Source of the DNA: JARLGU01 sp036504535
GTDB lineage: Bacteria; Armatimonadota; Armatimonadia; Armatimonadales; Capsulimonadaceae
DNA: 64,000 nucleotides
NCBI GenBank assembly: GCA_036504535.1
Contig: DASXUY010000009.1
Location: forward strand, 124,001-188,000
Direction: 5' to 3'
In this document: positions 45,101-52,827 of the stretch, in pieces
Layout of the letters: each line of letters opens with the position of its first letter
Position numbering within the stretch: the stretch's first letter is position 1
Notes under the pieces: generated by a model
The model's input: the letters and a program-made list of their open reading frames with translations, nothing else
Databases searched by the model: none
Told to the model about the DNA's origin: nothing
Made by a program: the position numbers and the translations under genes

Positions 45101-46184
45101 GATGCAACTGCTCTTCGATAGCTCGCATCACGAACTCTGGTCGATGCCCGAGCATGTTGACGCCAAAGCCAAGCGTGACGTCCACGTACTCGTTACCATC
45201 AACGTCCCACAACCGCGAGCCGCCGGAATGAGTGGCCACGATGGGGTAGACAATCTCTTTCCACGCTTGTTTGAACCCGGCGACGACCCGTGGGTCCGCA
45301 AGATGTGCCCGGTGCTTGGCCGTATAAGCCTTCGACGCAGGCGTCTTTGCCCCATACCGCGCGATAAGCCGCTCGATATGCGCCTGCTGACGAGTCGAAA
45401 AGCCGCTCGTGTCTCCGCGCTCGATGGGCCGAAACGGTCCATGTGCCCCGACCGGCTTCGGCGCGGGGTCATCGGCGGGAGGGGCGGACGAAGGCGGCGC
45501 CGCAGCAACGACTGGCTCCGGTGCAGGCGCCGGCGCTACGGGCGCTGGCTTGATCTCTTCGTACGACGACACTCCACTCGGCGCAACCGCACCCATCGCC
45601 TGCATCGGGCTCGATGACGGGAAGTTGGTGGGTGTCGCGAACCCATGGGCTGCCAGCACAGCCAACTGCTGCTGCATAATCTGCAACTGCTGCGCAATCA
45701 AACTCTCCACCGCAGTCGCCGCCCCTGACGGCTGATGCGGCTGCTGAGCCACCGGCCGAAACGCGGTCGCATTGGCAGCCTGCTGCACGGCGATATGTGC
45801 GGACTGGTCGCGCGACGGTGCCTCACTAGGCGACGGCTCGTCGGCAACGGCCTCAGTCGCCGCAACTGGCGGCTCTGGCGCAGCTTCCGCCTGGATGGGC
45901 GCAACTGGCTGAAACTTATCCACAGGCAGCTTGCTATCGATTAGTGCCGCAAGGTCGTACGGAGAGCTTGCCGCATCGAGCAAATCGCGGAATGTTACCT
46001 TCACACCAAACTTCGATTGGAACGCCTGCCCCGCCTGCGTCAAAAACAGCGAGTCAAAGCCCATCTCCAAAAAGCACGTGCGGGGGTCTGACTCAGTAAT
46101 CGCTATCCCCGAGAGGTCATAAACGATTTCCGAGATGATGGCGAGGAGATTATCGATACGAGTTGGCGACGGGTTGGCATTCAT
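39144..46184 (-). CDS. hybrid synthetase: ACP-aminotransferase-C-A-PCP-thioesterase
   Basis: About 2346 residues (start uncertain; upstream ATGs at 46208 and 46256 are in frame). In order: ACP about 8-90 with GFDSL (S45); Ala/Pro-rich linker about 90-255; class III PLP aminotransferase about 256-710 (YGKVIGGGMPFG holds the PLP lysine); an acidic low-complexity linker about 712-1025; condensation domain with HHLVLDG (about 1166); adenylation domain with TSGSTGKPKG (about 1635); PCP with GGHSL (S2029); thioesterase with GLSFGG (S2159). The aminotransferase is of the glutamate-1-semialdehyde aminomutase-like kind found in mycosubtilin- and microcystin-type lines, where it puts an amine on the beta-keto carbon. 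Reading the A-domain pocket residues by eye gives D-A-F-W-A-G-G-T-F, one change from a valine code. It releases the product by the TE. Confidence 0.93.
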   Translation of the reverse strand: MNANPSPTRIDNLLAIISEIVYDLSGIAITESDPRTCFLEMGFDSLFLTQAGQAFQSKFGVKVTFRDLLDAASSPYDLAALIDSKLPVDKFQPVAPIQAEAAPEPPVAATEAVADEPSPSEAPSRDQSAHIAVQQAANATAFRPVAQQPHQPSGAATAVESLIAQQLQIMQQQLAVLAAHGFATPTNFPSSSPMQAMGAVAPSGVSSYEEIKPAPVAPAPAPEPVVAAAPPSSAPPADDPAPKPVGAHGPFRPIERGDTSGFSTRQQAHIERLIARYGAKTPASKAYTAKHRAHLADPRVVAGFKQAWKEIVYPIVATHSGGSRLWDVDGNEYVDVTLGFGVNMLGHRPEFVMRAIEEQLHQGIEIGPQSPLAGDVAQMICEMTGMDRVTFCNTGSEAVMAAVRVARTVTGRDKVVYFSGDYHGTHDEVLLRANNINGRLRSLPIAPGIPRSAAEQTIILEYGAPESLAVIEQLADEIAAVLVEPVQSRNPSLQPHEFVHELRRITSEHGAALIFDEVITGFRSHPGGAQAVYGISADLATYGKVIGGGMPFGVVAGKREFMDAFDGGSWQFGDASFPEVGVTFFAGTFVRHPLAMAAAHAMLTYLKEQGPALQERLSTRTAEFVGELNRHFVSVGAPLDIPHFSSNFYIHFDSEVKYGSLLWYHLREKGIHIWEGRPCFLSTAHSEEDIAYITWAFKASVAEMQEAGFLAGHTPALEAVPFPASAIAQVTAPPVTPELRLVSAEPLGVQMVELPEPLGGAPYTPDPAIPVQSTPEARPRVSMFERRSKQSSVAVAVRPQEPADMTNRLSLAPSALELPPYELPSGGIALGVAVETHRPLVDESGVAPDAGTEPSQASFGVVAEEGPAAVLPELPLSDDLVMEPEQVAAEPVIVENEAGEAVQEPSVAEYVSVADPIVDGNADVEVAVPGGADEMVSSLADVEPIVEPANVPFFEAAEPTPVVETDAAPVADASTEVDENRVVDATIVATIDEISGDAPASAEVVITEAVVVETSLPDVPAAAAYAINVPLTEQQREVWLATRMGDDASRAFDESLALHLRGFFDFAAFQGALDTLVSRHEALRTTFASDGTSQTIAPHYEIKALFTDLSDYDLLEGEAELDRLLTAESAQLFDLEQGPLFSAHVIRIDERYHVVSLTGHHLVLDGWSFGIVLHELSSLYTELTGGEATPLGDPMAMSVYAEEQAALALHTEQTPDERYWLNILEGELPALELPVDRPRGPMPTYRGACETLRIPGGLLTSLRQLGAKHGSTLFATMFASWAALLQRLTGQQDIIVGIPAAGQQMLENDNLMGHCVNVLPIRFQGMTNVSFVQHMLATKRRVLDAMDHQSVTFGSLLRSLDVARDTGQSALVSAIFNIDRQPVGLKFGDLALEITTNPRSYYQFDIGLNVVEYQNELLIEANYNSDLFDASTIRRWLSHYETLLAALPADPSRSISTLPILSDAEYKQIVLDWNNTATDYPRATCVHRLFEQVAAANPDAVAATLGRLKITYLQLNAYANQLARHLHTMGIGPSKFVGIQLDRSLEMLIGLLAVLKAGAAYLPLDPGQPAERTTEILADAGCDVVLTQHNYGDQLGVAGRRVVFLDTDWDQVMKYASENLPSVLKSTDPVYVMFTSGSTGKPKGVVVSHRAVVRLVRSGSYVDFGPNEVILAMAPLAFDASTFEIWGALLNGGRVAMAPPGNNTLQEISEVIKSSGVTTVWLTAGLFHTFIDLYPQGLTSVKQLLAGGDVLSVSHVAKAMEKLPNVKLVNGYGPTENTTFTTTRTIEPPDLVGASVPIGSPLPNTTVYIVDELLQPQPIGIEGELLTGGDGLSAGYLNRDDLTQERFIVNPFSNDPDSRLYRTGDRARWLPDGAIEFLGRKDQQVKLRGYRIELGEIEQAINLYPNVRESVVVAKSVGDSDKRLVAYIVPQSPKGIVDSIELRAHLAATLPSYMIPAAFVTLPEIPLNTNGKPDRAKLPEPDEAQSSVATSVDAPKDDIEAKVIAIWERLLGRGGISRADNFWHLGGHSLLAVRLFVEIEKEFDKRLPLPTLFKSPTVELLADAIRGPIAVDAWDSLVPIQPNGSRPPIYCVHHIDGVVVCYRELAQYLGEDQPVWGIQAQGLDGIQTPGTKVETIAAKYVEDIIKVNPTGPYLLCGLSFGGVVAFEIACQLRAGGRHVDFVGLIDTYGPDYFRQEPNYEKERPLFMRTLDQFHALRGLEGNERKTFLSQKLKNGINRLKKANGLNVVADDVKDYLPEALKAIKEANEKALLEYYPKAYPGELILFRAAERLDRKFTDPLLAWGSLAEDVIVREVLGNHYTIIQEPFVQKLALEMRFCMDTILGSE

Positions 46185-46378
46185 AATTTGTAGAGTTCTC
46201 GCAAGCATGTCTCCGGCTAGGCCGGTACCAGTCTCAAGCCCTTGTGGATACGTCAACTTTAGCTAGGCCATCGCGCCTGAGCCAATCAAGGACAAAGCTA
46301 GTATTAGTCGTGAATTCGCAGCAGCGTCTGCGCTATTGTTGGCGGTTTGGGCTTGGCACTGGAGTGACCGACCAGCGA

Positions 46379-49078
46379 TTACGCTTGTCGGACACCCGTT
46401 GCGTACACATTCGCTGGCTCAACCCAGTAGCGTTTGCGCTCGAACGGATACGTCGGCAACGCAATTCGGCACCGGTTTTCACCGCTGTGGAGCGCGTCCC
46501 ACTCAACTGCAGCACCGCGTTCCCAAAGCTTACCAAGAACGCTTATTATATATTCGGCTTGTGAACCCTCGCTCGTTACATGATCGCAAGAAGAAAATGC
46601 AACTCGATTCGCCCCATTCATGCACTGGCGAGCGAGCATTAAGAGGCTATTGCCCGGTCCGACCTCCAATAACGTCGCAGTTTCGTCACCCAGTAACGTC
46701 CCGACGCCGTCCGCAAATCGCACCGCTTCTCGAATATGGCGCACCCAGTAGTCCGGGCTTGTCGCTTGCTCGTCAGTAATCCAGGTACCAGTAACATTCG
46801 AGACGAACGGGATGGCAGGTGGGTTCAATTCGACACCGTCGAATGCCGCGGCAAACGGCATCAAGGCGGGTTCCATCATCGCGGAGTGGAACGCATGCGA
46901 CGTGTGCAGCCGTCGCGCAGGCTTACCCTGCTCCGAAAGGCGCGCCTCGACGGATGCGATAGCCTCGTGCGGCCCTGACAGTACCGTCAGCGATGGGCTG
47001 TTCACAGCAGCAACGGACACGTCGCCGCCAATAAACTCGCCGAGTTCGCCGAGTGGTACACGCACCGCCAGCATCGCTCCCGAAGGTTGCTCCTGCATCA
47101 GCTTCGCACGTGTCGCTAGTATCTTCAGCGCATCGGGCAACGAAAACACTCCCGCCAGAGTCGCCGCCACATACTCCCCGACACTGTGTCCAATCAAAGC
47201 GCTCGGGAACACGCCCCACTCCACCCACAGCATCGCAAGCGCGTATTCTATGGTAAATATCGCTGGCTGCGTCAGCCACGTCTCCGAAAGCTTTGCCGCC
47301 ATCTCCTCCGCCTGCTCTGGCGCAGGATAAAGCACGGTGCGCAAGTCGAGCCCGAGGTGCGGCTCCAAGAGTTCGCAGCAAGCATCGATGTCCGCGCGAA
47401 ACGTCGGCTCACTCTCGTACAGCTCGCGCCCCATGTTCACAGCCTGAGATCCCTGTCCCGGGAACATGAAAGCAACCGTCCCGCCTTTACCTGCCTTAAC
47501 AGCTGGAACCTGTTCGCGAAGGCGCGCCACGGCATCCGCCAAATTCGATGCTACCACGGTTCGCCGCAGACCAAACTGCTTCCGCCCAGCCTGGAGGGTG
47601 TACGCCACATCGGCAATGTTAACACTCGCGTTCGCTTCCAAATAATCCGCCAACCTGGCAGACATTGCTTGGAGCGCAGTCTCCGTCTTTGCCGATAGCA
47701 CGAGTAGCTGCACCGGACGTCCCGGATCGCCGTCCGAAACGCGAGGCGCCTCCTCGAGCACGACATGCGCATTCGTTCCGCCCACCCCGAAAGAACTCAC
47801 GCCTGCGCGACGAGGATAGTTCCCTAGCGGCCACGGCGTCAGACGGTCGATCACGCGAAACGGACTCGCATCAAACTCGATTCGTGGGTTTGGCGCTCGG
47901 TAGTGGAGCGTCGGCGGAGCCATTTCGTGCTGTAGCGCCAACACTGTCTTGATGAGTCCCGTCACGCCCGATGCTTCCGCGAGATGCCCGATGTTCGTCT
48001 TCGAGCTCCCAATACCACAATAGCGCGTCCCCGTCGCCCCCAGGGCACGATACGCCTGCGTCAGCCCCGCGACCTCAATCGGGTCGCCAAGCGGCGTTCC
48101 AGTGCCGTGTGCTTCCACATACGAAACCGTCGCCGGGTGCACTCCGCCATCGCGAAGCGCCATCTCGATTACCGCAGCTTGCCCATCAATACTCGGTGCT
48201 AGATAGCTCACCTTGTTCGAGCCGTCATTGTTCAGCGCAGCGCCGCGAATCACTGCCAGGATATTATCGCCCGCCGATGTCGCATCATGGAGCCGCTTCA
48301 ATAGAACAACTCCAGCACCGGACCCAAAAACTGTTCCTGCAGACTCTGCATCGAATGTACGGCAATGACCGTCTGGCGACGCCATCCCGCCCTCCTGGTA
48401 GACGTAGCCGCGCTCTTGCGGGAAGCTGATCGACACCGCGCCAGCGAGCGCCATGTCGCATGCGCCTGCCCGAAGACTCTCCACCGCCTGGCATATGGCC
48501 ACGAGCGACGTCGAGCAAGCTGTCTGGACCGTGATCGCTGGGCCGGTGAGGTTCAGCTTGTACGCTATCCGCGTTGCAAGATAGTCCTTGTCGTTTCCAA
48601 TGACCGTGTTATAACCGCCCACCTGATATTCGCCGACAAGATCCTGCACAGCGGCGCGGTCACGGAGGAGGTTCGAAAGCAGGTAGGTGTTCATGCTGCA
48701 TCCAGCAAATACGCCCACAGCGCCACCTGCACGGTCAACATCATAGCCCGCTGACTCCATCGCCTCCCAGCAGATTTCCATAAAAACACGCTGCTGCGGG
48801 TCGGCCATCTCCGCGTCACGAGGAGTAAATCCCCAAAACGGAGCGTCAAAGGTATCCGCGTCTGCGAGAACAGCTCGCGCTTTGACGTAGTCCGGATTTG
48901 AAGCGAGTTCGGGGCTGATTCCTGCGCCAAGCACGTCCTTGTCGCTCAAATGGGTAATCGACTCGACGCCGTCGCGCAAGTTGAGCCAGAACTCGTCAGC
49001 CGATGATGCGCCCGGGAAACGTCCAGCCAGGCCAATAATGGCGATACTTTCCCGATGCGTTTGCGTTGTTTCGCTCAT
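46379..49078 (-). CDS. type I polyketide synthase module, KS-AT
   Basis: 899 residues from ATG 49078, with GGTGGA 10 bases ahead; the frame is open to 49261 but that extension does not resemble the family. KS about 10-440 with the catalytic Cys C188 in TACSTSL and His in HGTGTPLGD and NIGHLAEASG. AT about 530-840 with FMFPGQGSQ, the active Ser in GHSVGEY (S632) and HAFH near 728, the malonyl-CoA signature. There is no KR, DH or ACP in this protein; the ACP needed is the N-terminal one of the next protein in transcription order. It condenses the starter loaded on the upstream A-PCP protein with malonate. Confidence 0.95.
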   Translation of the reverse strand: MSETTQTHRESIAIIGLAGRFPGASSADEFWLNLRDGVESITHLSDKDVLGAGISPELASNPDYVKARAVLADADTFDAPFWGFTPRDAEMADPQQRVFMEICWEAMESAGYDVDRAGGAVGVFAGCSMNTYLLSNLLRDRAAVQDLVGEYQVGGYNTVIGNDKDYLATRIAYKLNLTGPAITVQTACSTSLVAICQAVESLRAGACDMALAGAVSISFPQERGYVYQEGGMASPDGHCRTFDAESAGTVFGSGAGVVLLKRLHDATSAGDNILAVIRGAALNNDGSNKVSYLAPSIDGQAAVIEMALRDGGVHPATVSYVEAHGTGTPLGDPIEVAGLTQAYRALGATGTRYCGIGSSKTNIGHLAEASGVTGLIKTVLALQHEMAPPTLHYRAPNPRIEFDASPFRVIDRLTPWPLGNYPRRAGVSSFGVGGTNAHVVLEEAPRVSDGDPGRPVQLLVLSAKTETALQAMSARLADYLEANASVNIADVAYTLQAGRKQFGLRRTVVASNLADAVARLREQVPAVKAGKGGTVAFMFPGQGSQAVNMGRELYESEPTFRADIDACCELLEPHLGLDLRTVLYPAPEQAEEMAAKLSETWLTQPAIFTIEYALAMLWVEWGVFPSALIGHSVGEYVAATLAGVFSLPDALKILATRAKLMQEQPSGAMLAVRVPLGELGEFIGGDVSVAAVNSPSLTVLSGPHEAIASVEARLSEQGKPARRLHTSHAFHSAMMEPALMPFAAAFDGVELNPPAIPFVSNVTGTWITDEQATSPDYWVRHIREAVRFADGVGTLLGDETATLLEVGPGNSLLMLARQCMNGANRVAFSSCDHVTSEGSQAEYIISVLGKLWERGAAVEWDALHSGENRCRIALPTYPFERKRYWVEPANVYATGVRQA

Positions 49079-49326
49079 AAGCCCAATCCACCAGCAAGGC
49101 GCTGGCTCCCGACTCGCCACCATCAATGGGACGAAGTACGGGTTTTTCTTGCGGAGCTTTTCTCCGAATACGGCCACTACGCCGGGATAAGCACCGCAGC
49201 ACGTGCTTGATATCGGTAGCGATTTAGCATTCCGACAAGGAAAATTGTGGTTCTTCTGCAACCACTACAAGTTCAAGTGGAATTTTACCGTTTAAGCGCC
49301 AAAAAGGTGACAACATGGCACCGCAA

Positions 49327-51327
49327 CTAGCGTGTTCGGTGCGAGCGCAGGCTCTTCAAATGAGCAAGTGGATCTCGACGAGGCGTCTCGCCACTTTGCG
49401 CATGAGAGTTGTCGGCGACCAGGCCGGAGTCTCGCAGATATTTTGCCAATAATGTTATTGTGGGATATTGGAACAAAATAGTAATGGGGAATTCGCAATG
49501 CGACGAGCTTTTTAATCGCCTGTACGCTCGAACGGCTTGTAGGGAGGTCCCGCCAGCCTCGAAAAAGTTATCATCGTAGCCCACGGAATCGCTATGGAGC
49601 ACGTCCCGCCAGATTTCAGCGATGGCGTCTTCCAGTCGAATAGCCCCGCGATGAACATGCGGAATTGTTGAAGCATGAGTTTCAAGTGGCCGTGCTGCCA
49701 GCGATTTTCGATCTACCTTGCCACTTGGAGTAGTCGGCAGACTCTCCAGCGCAACGAACATGGCCGGAATCATGTAATCCGGTAGCGTCTCGCGCAAATG
49801 CGCGCGCATCTCAGACACCGCTGGCGCCTCCGCGGTGTTGACCGTGAAATACACGGCCAGCGCGGTGTCGCCATCCTCCAGAACCTTCGCCACAACAGCT
49901 GCCTGCGTGATCGCCGCCATTTTGGGGAGGCATTGCTCGATCTCGCCGGGCTCTACGCGATAACCGCGCACCTTTATCTGCTGATCCGCCCGCCCAAGGT
50001 AATCGAGAGCGCCGTCGTCTCCGACGCGCACTCGGTCCCCCGTCTTATACACGCGGCGCTTTTCCCCGGAGCCGAGCGGATCGTCAATCTCAATAAACCG
50101 TTCCGCCGTGAGGTCGTCTCGCCCAACATATCCAGAGGCCAAGCATTCTCCGCCGAGGTACAACTCGCCCTCTTCGCCCGCCCCAGCAGCCTGCATATCC
50201 GCGTCAAGCAAATACGCCGCCGTGTTCCAGATCGGACGTCCTATTGGAGGCAGCGCTGGCCATGCTGCTGGGTCTCCGCTCAATACATGCGCGGTAACAA
50301 CATGTGTTTCCGACGGCCCATAGTGGTTATGCAGCGTACACCCCGGCAGACTCGCAAACAGCGATGCTACCGACGGAGTCACGTGAAGCGCCTCTCCAGC
50401 TGTAATCACCTCACGCACGGATACAGGCGCAGGCTGCCCTGCTGCATGCGCATCCGCAAGCTGAATGAGAGCTACCACAGGCAGATACAACCGCTCCACG
50501 CTATGCCGCGCGATATAGCCAAGCAGCGCATCGGGATCGAGGCGCAACTCTTCCGTCACCAAAACGAGGGTGCCGCCCGAACCCCATGTACTGAACATCT
50601 CCTGGAACGACACATCAAAGCTAATCGGCGCAAATTGCATGGTCCGCGCCGCTACTCCAGCGCTGCCACCTTCACCACCGCCAGGTGCATCAGGCGAGTG
50701 CAGATGCCACCAGATCAGGTTCACGAGCGGCCGGTGCGGCATAGCGACGCCCTTGGGCGTGCCCGTTGAGCCTGACGTGAAGATCATGTAGCAAGGATCA
50801 GTCGCATTAGAAAGCGGAGTCGGGTTCTCCTCGCTCTCGCCGCCGATAACCGGCCACTGAGTGTCGACAGCGACAATTGTCATGCCAGCGGTGGGCAGTT
50901 TGTCAACCGATGCGCTCTTCGTGAGAAGTACCGTCGCGCCCGACTGCTCCAGCATGAACGCTAGCCGTTCGCGGGGATACGTTTCGTCCAGCGGCACATA
51001 CGCTCCGCCCGCCTTGAGAATCGCAAGTACGCCCGCAGCCAACTCCGGGGAGCGGTCCATCCCTATCGCGACCGCGGTGCCCTTCCCTACGCCAAGACGG
51101 CGAAGGTAGTGCGCGAGCTGGTTCGCGCGAGCATTCAGCTCGGCATACGTAATCTCATACTCGTCGGAAACTACCGCGACCACTTCGGGCGACAGAGCTA
51201 CCCGCGCCTCGAATAATTCGTGAACGGTGCTGTGGCGGGGATAGGCGGCCGCATTTGGCAAAAGTCGCAGGTCGCCACTTTCACCAGTCAAATCGGTGTG
51301 GGAATGGTTGTTAGAATCGAAGCTCAT
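49327..51327 (-). CDS. NRPS loading module, A-PCP, proline-type pocket
   Basis: 666 residues. Adenylation domain about 30-560 with the A3 loop MIFTSGSTGTPKG, A5 NHYGPSETH, A7 YKTGDRVR and A10 SGKVDRKSL; carrier domain about 585-660 with FFEAGGTSLQAV (Ser near 594). No condensation domain precedes it, as expected for a starter module. The pocket residues, taken from FDVSFQEM, RLYLP, VITAGEA and HNHYGPSETHVV, read D-V-Q-Y-I-A-H-V-V: a match to the published code for proline in all nine positions I could place. It would load L-proline on its PCP for transfer to the KS of the downstream protein. It is the first gene of the cluster. Confidence 0.92.
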   Translation of the reverse strand: MSFDSNNHSHTDLTGESGDLRLLPNAAAYPRHSTVHELFEARVALSPEVVAVVSDEYEITYAELNARANQLAHYLRRLGVGKGTAVAIGMDRSPELAAGVLAILKAGGAYVPLDETYPRERLAFMLEQSGATVLLTKSASVDKLPTAGMTIVAVDTQWPVIGGESEENPTPLSNATDPCYMIFTSGSTGTPKGVAMPHRPLVNLIWWHLHSPDAPGGGEGGSAGVAARTMQFAPISFDVSFQEMFSTWGSGGTLVLVTEELRLDPDALLGYIARHSVERLYLPVVALIQLADAHAAGQPAPVSVREVITAGEALHVTPSVASLFASLPGCTLHNHYGPSETHVVTAHVLSGDPAAWPALPPIGRPIWNTAAYLLDADMQAAGAGEEGELYLGGECLASGYVGRDDLTAERFIEIDDPLGSGEKRRVYKTGDRVRVGDDGALDYLGRADQQIKVRGYRVEPGEIEQCLPKMAAITQAAVVAKVLEDGDTALAVYFTVNTAEAPAVSEMRAHLRETLPDYMIPAMFVALESLPTTPSGKVDRKSLAARPLETHASTIPHVHRGAIRLEDAIAEIWRDVLHSDSVGYDDNFFEAGGTSLQAVRAYRRLKSSSHCEFPITILFQYPTITLLAKYLRDSGLVADNSHAQSGETPRRDPLAHLKSLRSHRTR

Positions 51328-51710
51328 TCGTCAATCAATCAGTGTCGGAGTTACCGGGCGATTATCACAGTAGAGCTCGCCGAGAGCTGTTAATTGGTCG
51401 CCTCCAACGTGCTCATTCGCTCTAGCGAAACTGTAGAATATCTTACCCCCTCAGCGCCAAATACTACCTGTTCGCGCACGTAAAATGTGAGCTAAAACAC
51501 GAGCAACCGAGCACACAGTTCCTATCGCAGCGCCAACATGGAACGACTCGTAACCAGCGCTAGAAGCCACAAAATTGAATGCTTAAATCCGCTGCAACCC
51601 CACAGTTAGTACCGGACGCGCCGCTAGTCACACCATGCTCATCGAATCGTCTTCATCATTTCGAATAAGTGCGGCAAAGCTAAGATGACCTAATGATCTG
51701 CCAAATTCCT
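51328..51710. other. non-coding region between the cluster start and the repeat array
   Basis: No gene seen in about 380 bp. It must carry the promoter of the biosynthetic cluster, transcribed to the left, but no strong consensus promoter was found by eye. Confidence 0.5.
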
Positions 51711-52496
51711 ATGGGTCGGAGACCCTATCCCCAATAACTAACCACGTACTTTAGTGCGTGGTGGCTTTGGCAATCAACCTACGGAAGATGGCTCCCCCGA
51801 CTTCATCCTGTGGGTCGGACACCCTATCCCCCAATAACTAACCACGTACTTTAGTGCGTGGTCGATTTGCGATCAACCTACGGAGGACGCCTCCGCCACG
51901 TTTACCCTATGGGTCGGAGACCCTATCCCCAATAACTAACCACGTACTTCAGTGCGTGGTGGCTTTGGCGATCAATCTACGGAAGACGGCTCCCACGTCT
52001 TCATCCTGTGGGTCGGAGACCCTATCCCCAATAACTAACCACGTACTTTAGTGCGTGGTCGATTTGCGATCAACCTACGGAGGACGCCTCCGCCATGTTT
52101 ATCCTATGGGTCGGAGACCCTATCCGCAATAACTAACCACGTACTTTAGTGCGTGGTGGCTTCGGCGATCAACCTACGGAGGACGCCTCCGCCATGTTTA
52201 TCCTATGGGTCGGAGACCCTATCCCCCAATAACTAACCACGTACTTCAGTGCGTGGTGGCCTCGGCTATCAACCTACGGAAGATGGCTCCCCCGTCTTTA
52301 TCCTATGGGTCGAAGACCCTATCCCCAATAACTAACCACGTACTTTAGTGCGTGGTGGCTTCGGCGATCAACCTACGGATGATGGCTCCCCCGTCTTCAA
52401 CCTGTGGGTCGGAGACCCTATCCGCAATAACTAACCACGTACTTCAGTGCGTGGTGGCTTTGTGAGTGTTCGATCAGTGCGTGGTGGCTTCGGCGA
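51711..52496. repeat. tandem array of eight ~99-bp hairpin-rich repeats
   Basis: GGGTCGGAGACCC-type motifs recur with starts at 51713, 51812, 51911, 52010, 52108, 52207, 52307 and 52406, spacing 98-100 bp; the last copy is partial and a further fragment follows. Each unit has three potential hairpins: GGGTC(GGA)GACCC; ACCACGTACT paired with AGTGCGTGGT around a 2-base loop; and either GGAGG(ACG)CCTCC or GAAGAC/GTCTTC. Units come in two flavours; the first two form a pair that is repeated by units 3 and 4. There are no unique spacers, so it is not a CRISPR array. No gene in the window encodes a protein recognisably linked to it. Confidence 0.92.
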
Positions 52497-52594
52497 CTGC
52501 CATGCCCAAGTCCGACTCTTACTCCCCACTCAAAGGGGCGGGCTTGAGCCAGTCCACTGGCCAGGCGAGGTAGTCCTTGCTCTTCTCCCCAGCG

Positions 52595-52756
52595 TCACGC
52601 TGGGTCAAAATGCGATACGTAGCAGCTTCGCCCCGGAACGCAATCATCGGCATGCACGAACTCCCCATCGGGCCCGACAGGCTGCATGGTCACGCGGCAC
52701 CAGCAGTGTCCGCTTGCGTCGCGCACATCGGCGGCGGACATTGGGATCGTGTCCAT
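52595..52756 (-). CDS. small cysteine-containing protein, 53 aa
   Basis: From ATG 52756, preceded by AAGAAGG 8 bases upstream. The protein begins MDTIPMSAADVRD and contains SGHCWCRV and two later cysteines (DDCVPGRSC), so a metal site or disulfide pair is possible. Its upstream ATG 52840 would overlap the FAD subunit gene's stop. It lies 71 bp after that gene on the same strand. I do not recognise it; the ribosome binding site and composition support it, but it could be a chance frame. Confidence 0.4.
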   Translation of the reverse strand: MDTIPMSAADVRDASGHCWCRVTMQPVGPDGEFVHADDCVPGRSCYVSHFDPA

Positions 52757-52827
52757 CGTCAGTACCTTCTTGCTCCGAAGTTCGCGGCAGAGGGGGCTTT
52801 GCGGTGCTAAGTTCGTCCCCGTGACAT

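Noticed and set aside
51711..52496. CRISPR-like array
   Set aside because: The whole ~99-bp period is repeated with variation and no unique spacers of constant length separate short identical repeats; no cas genes are near.
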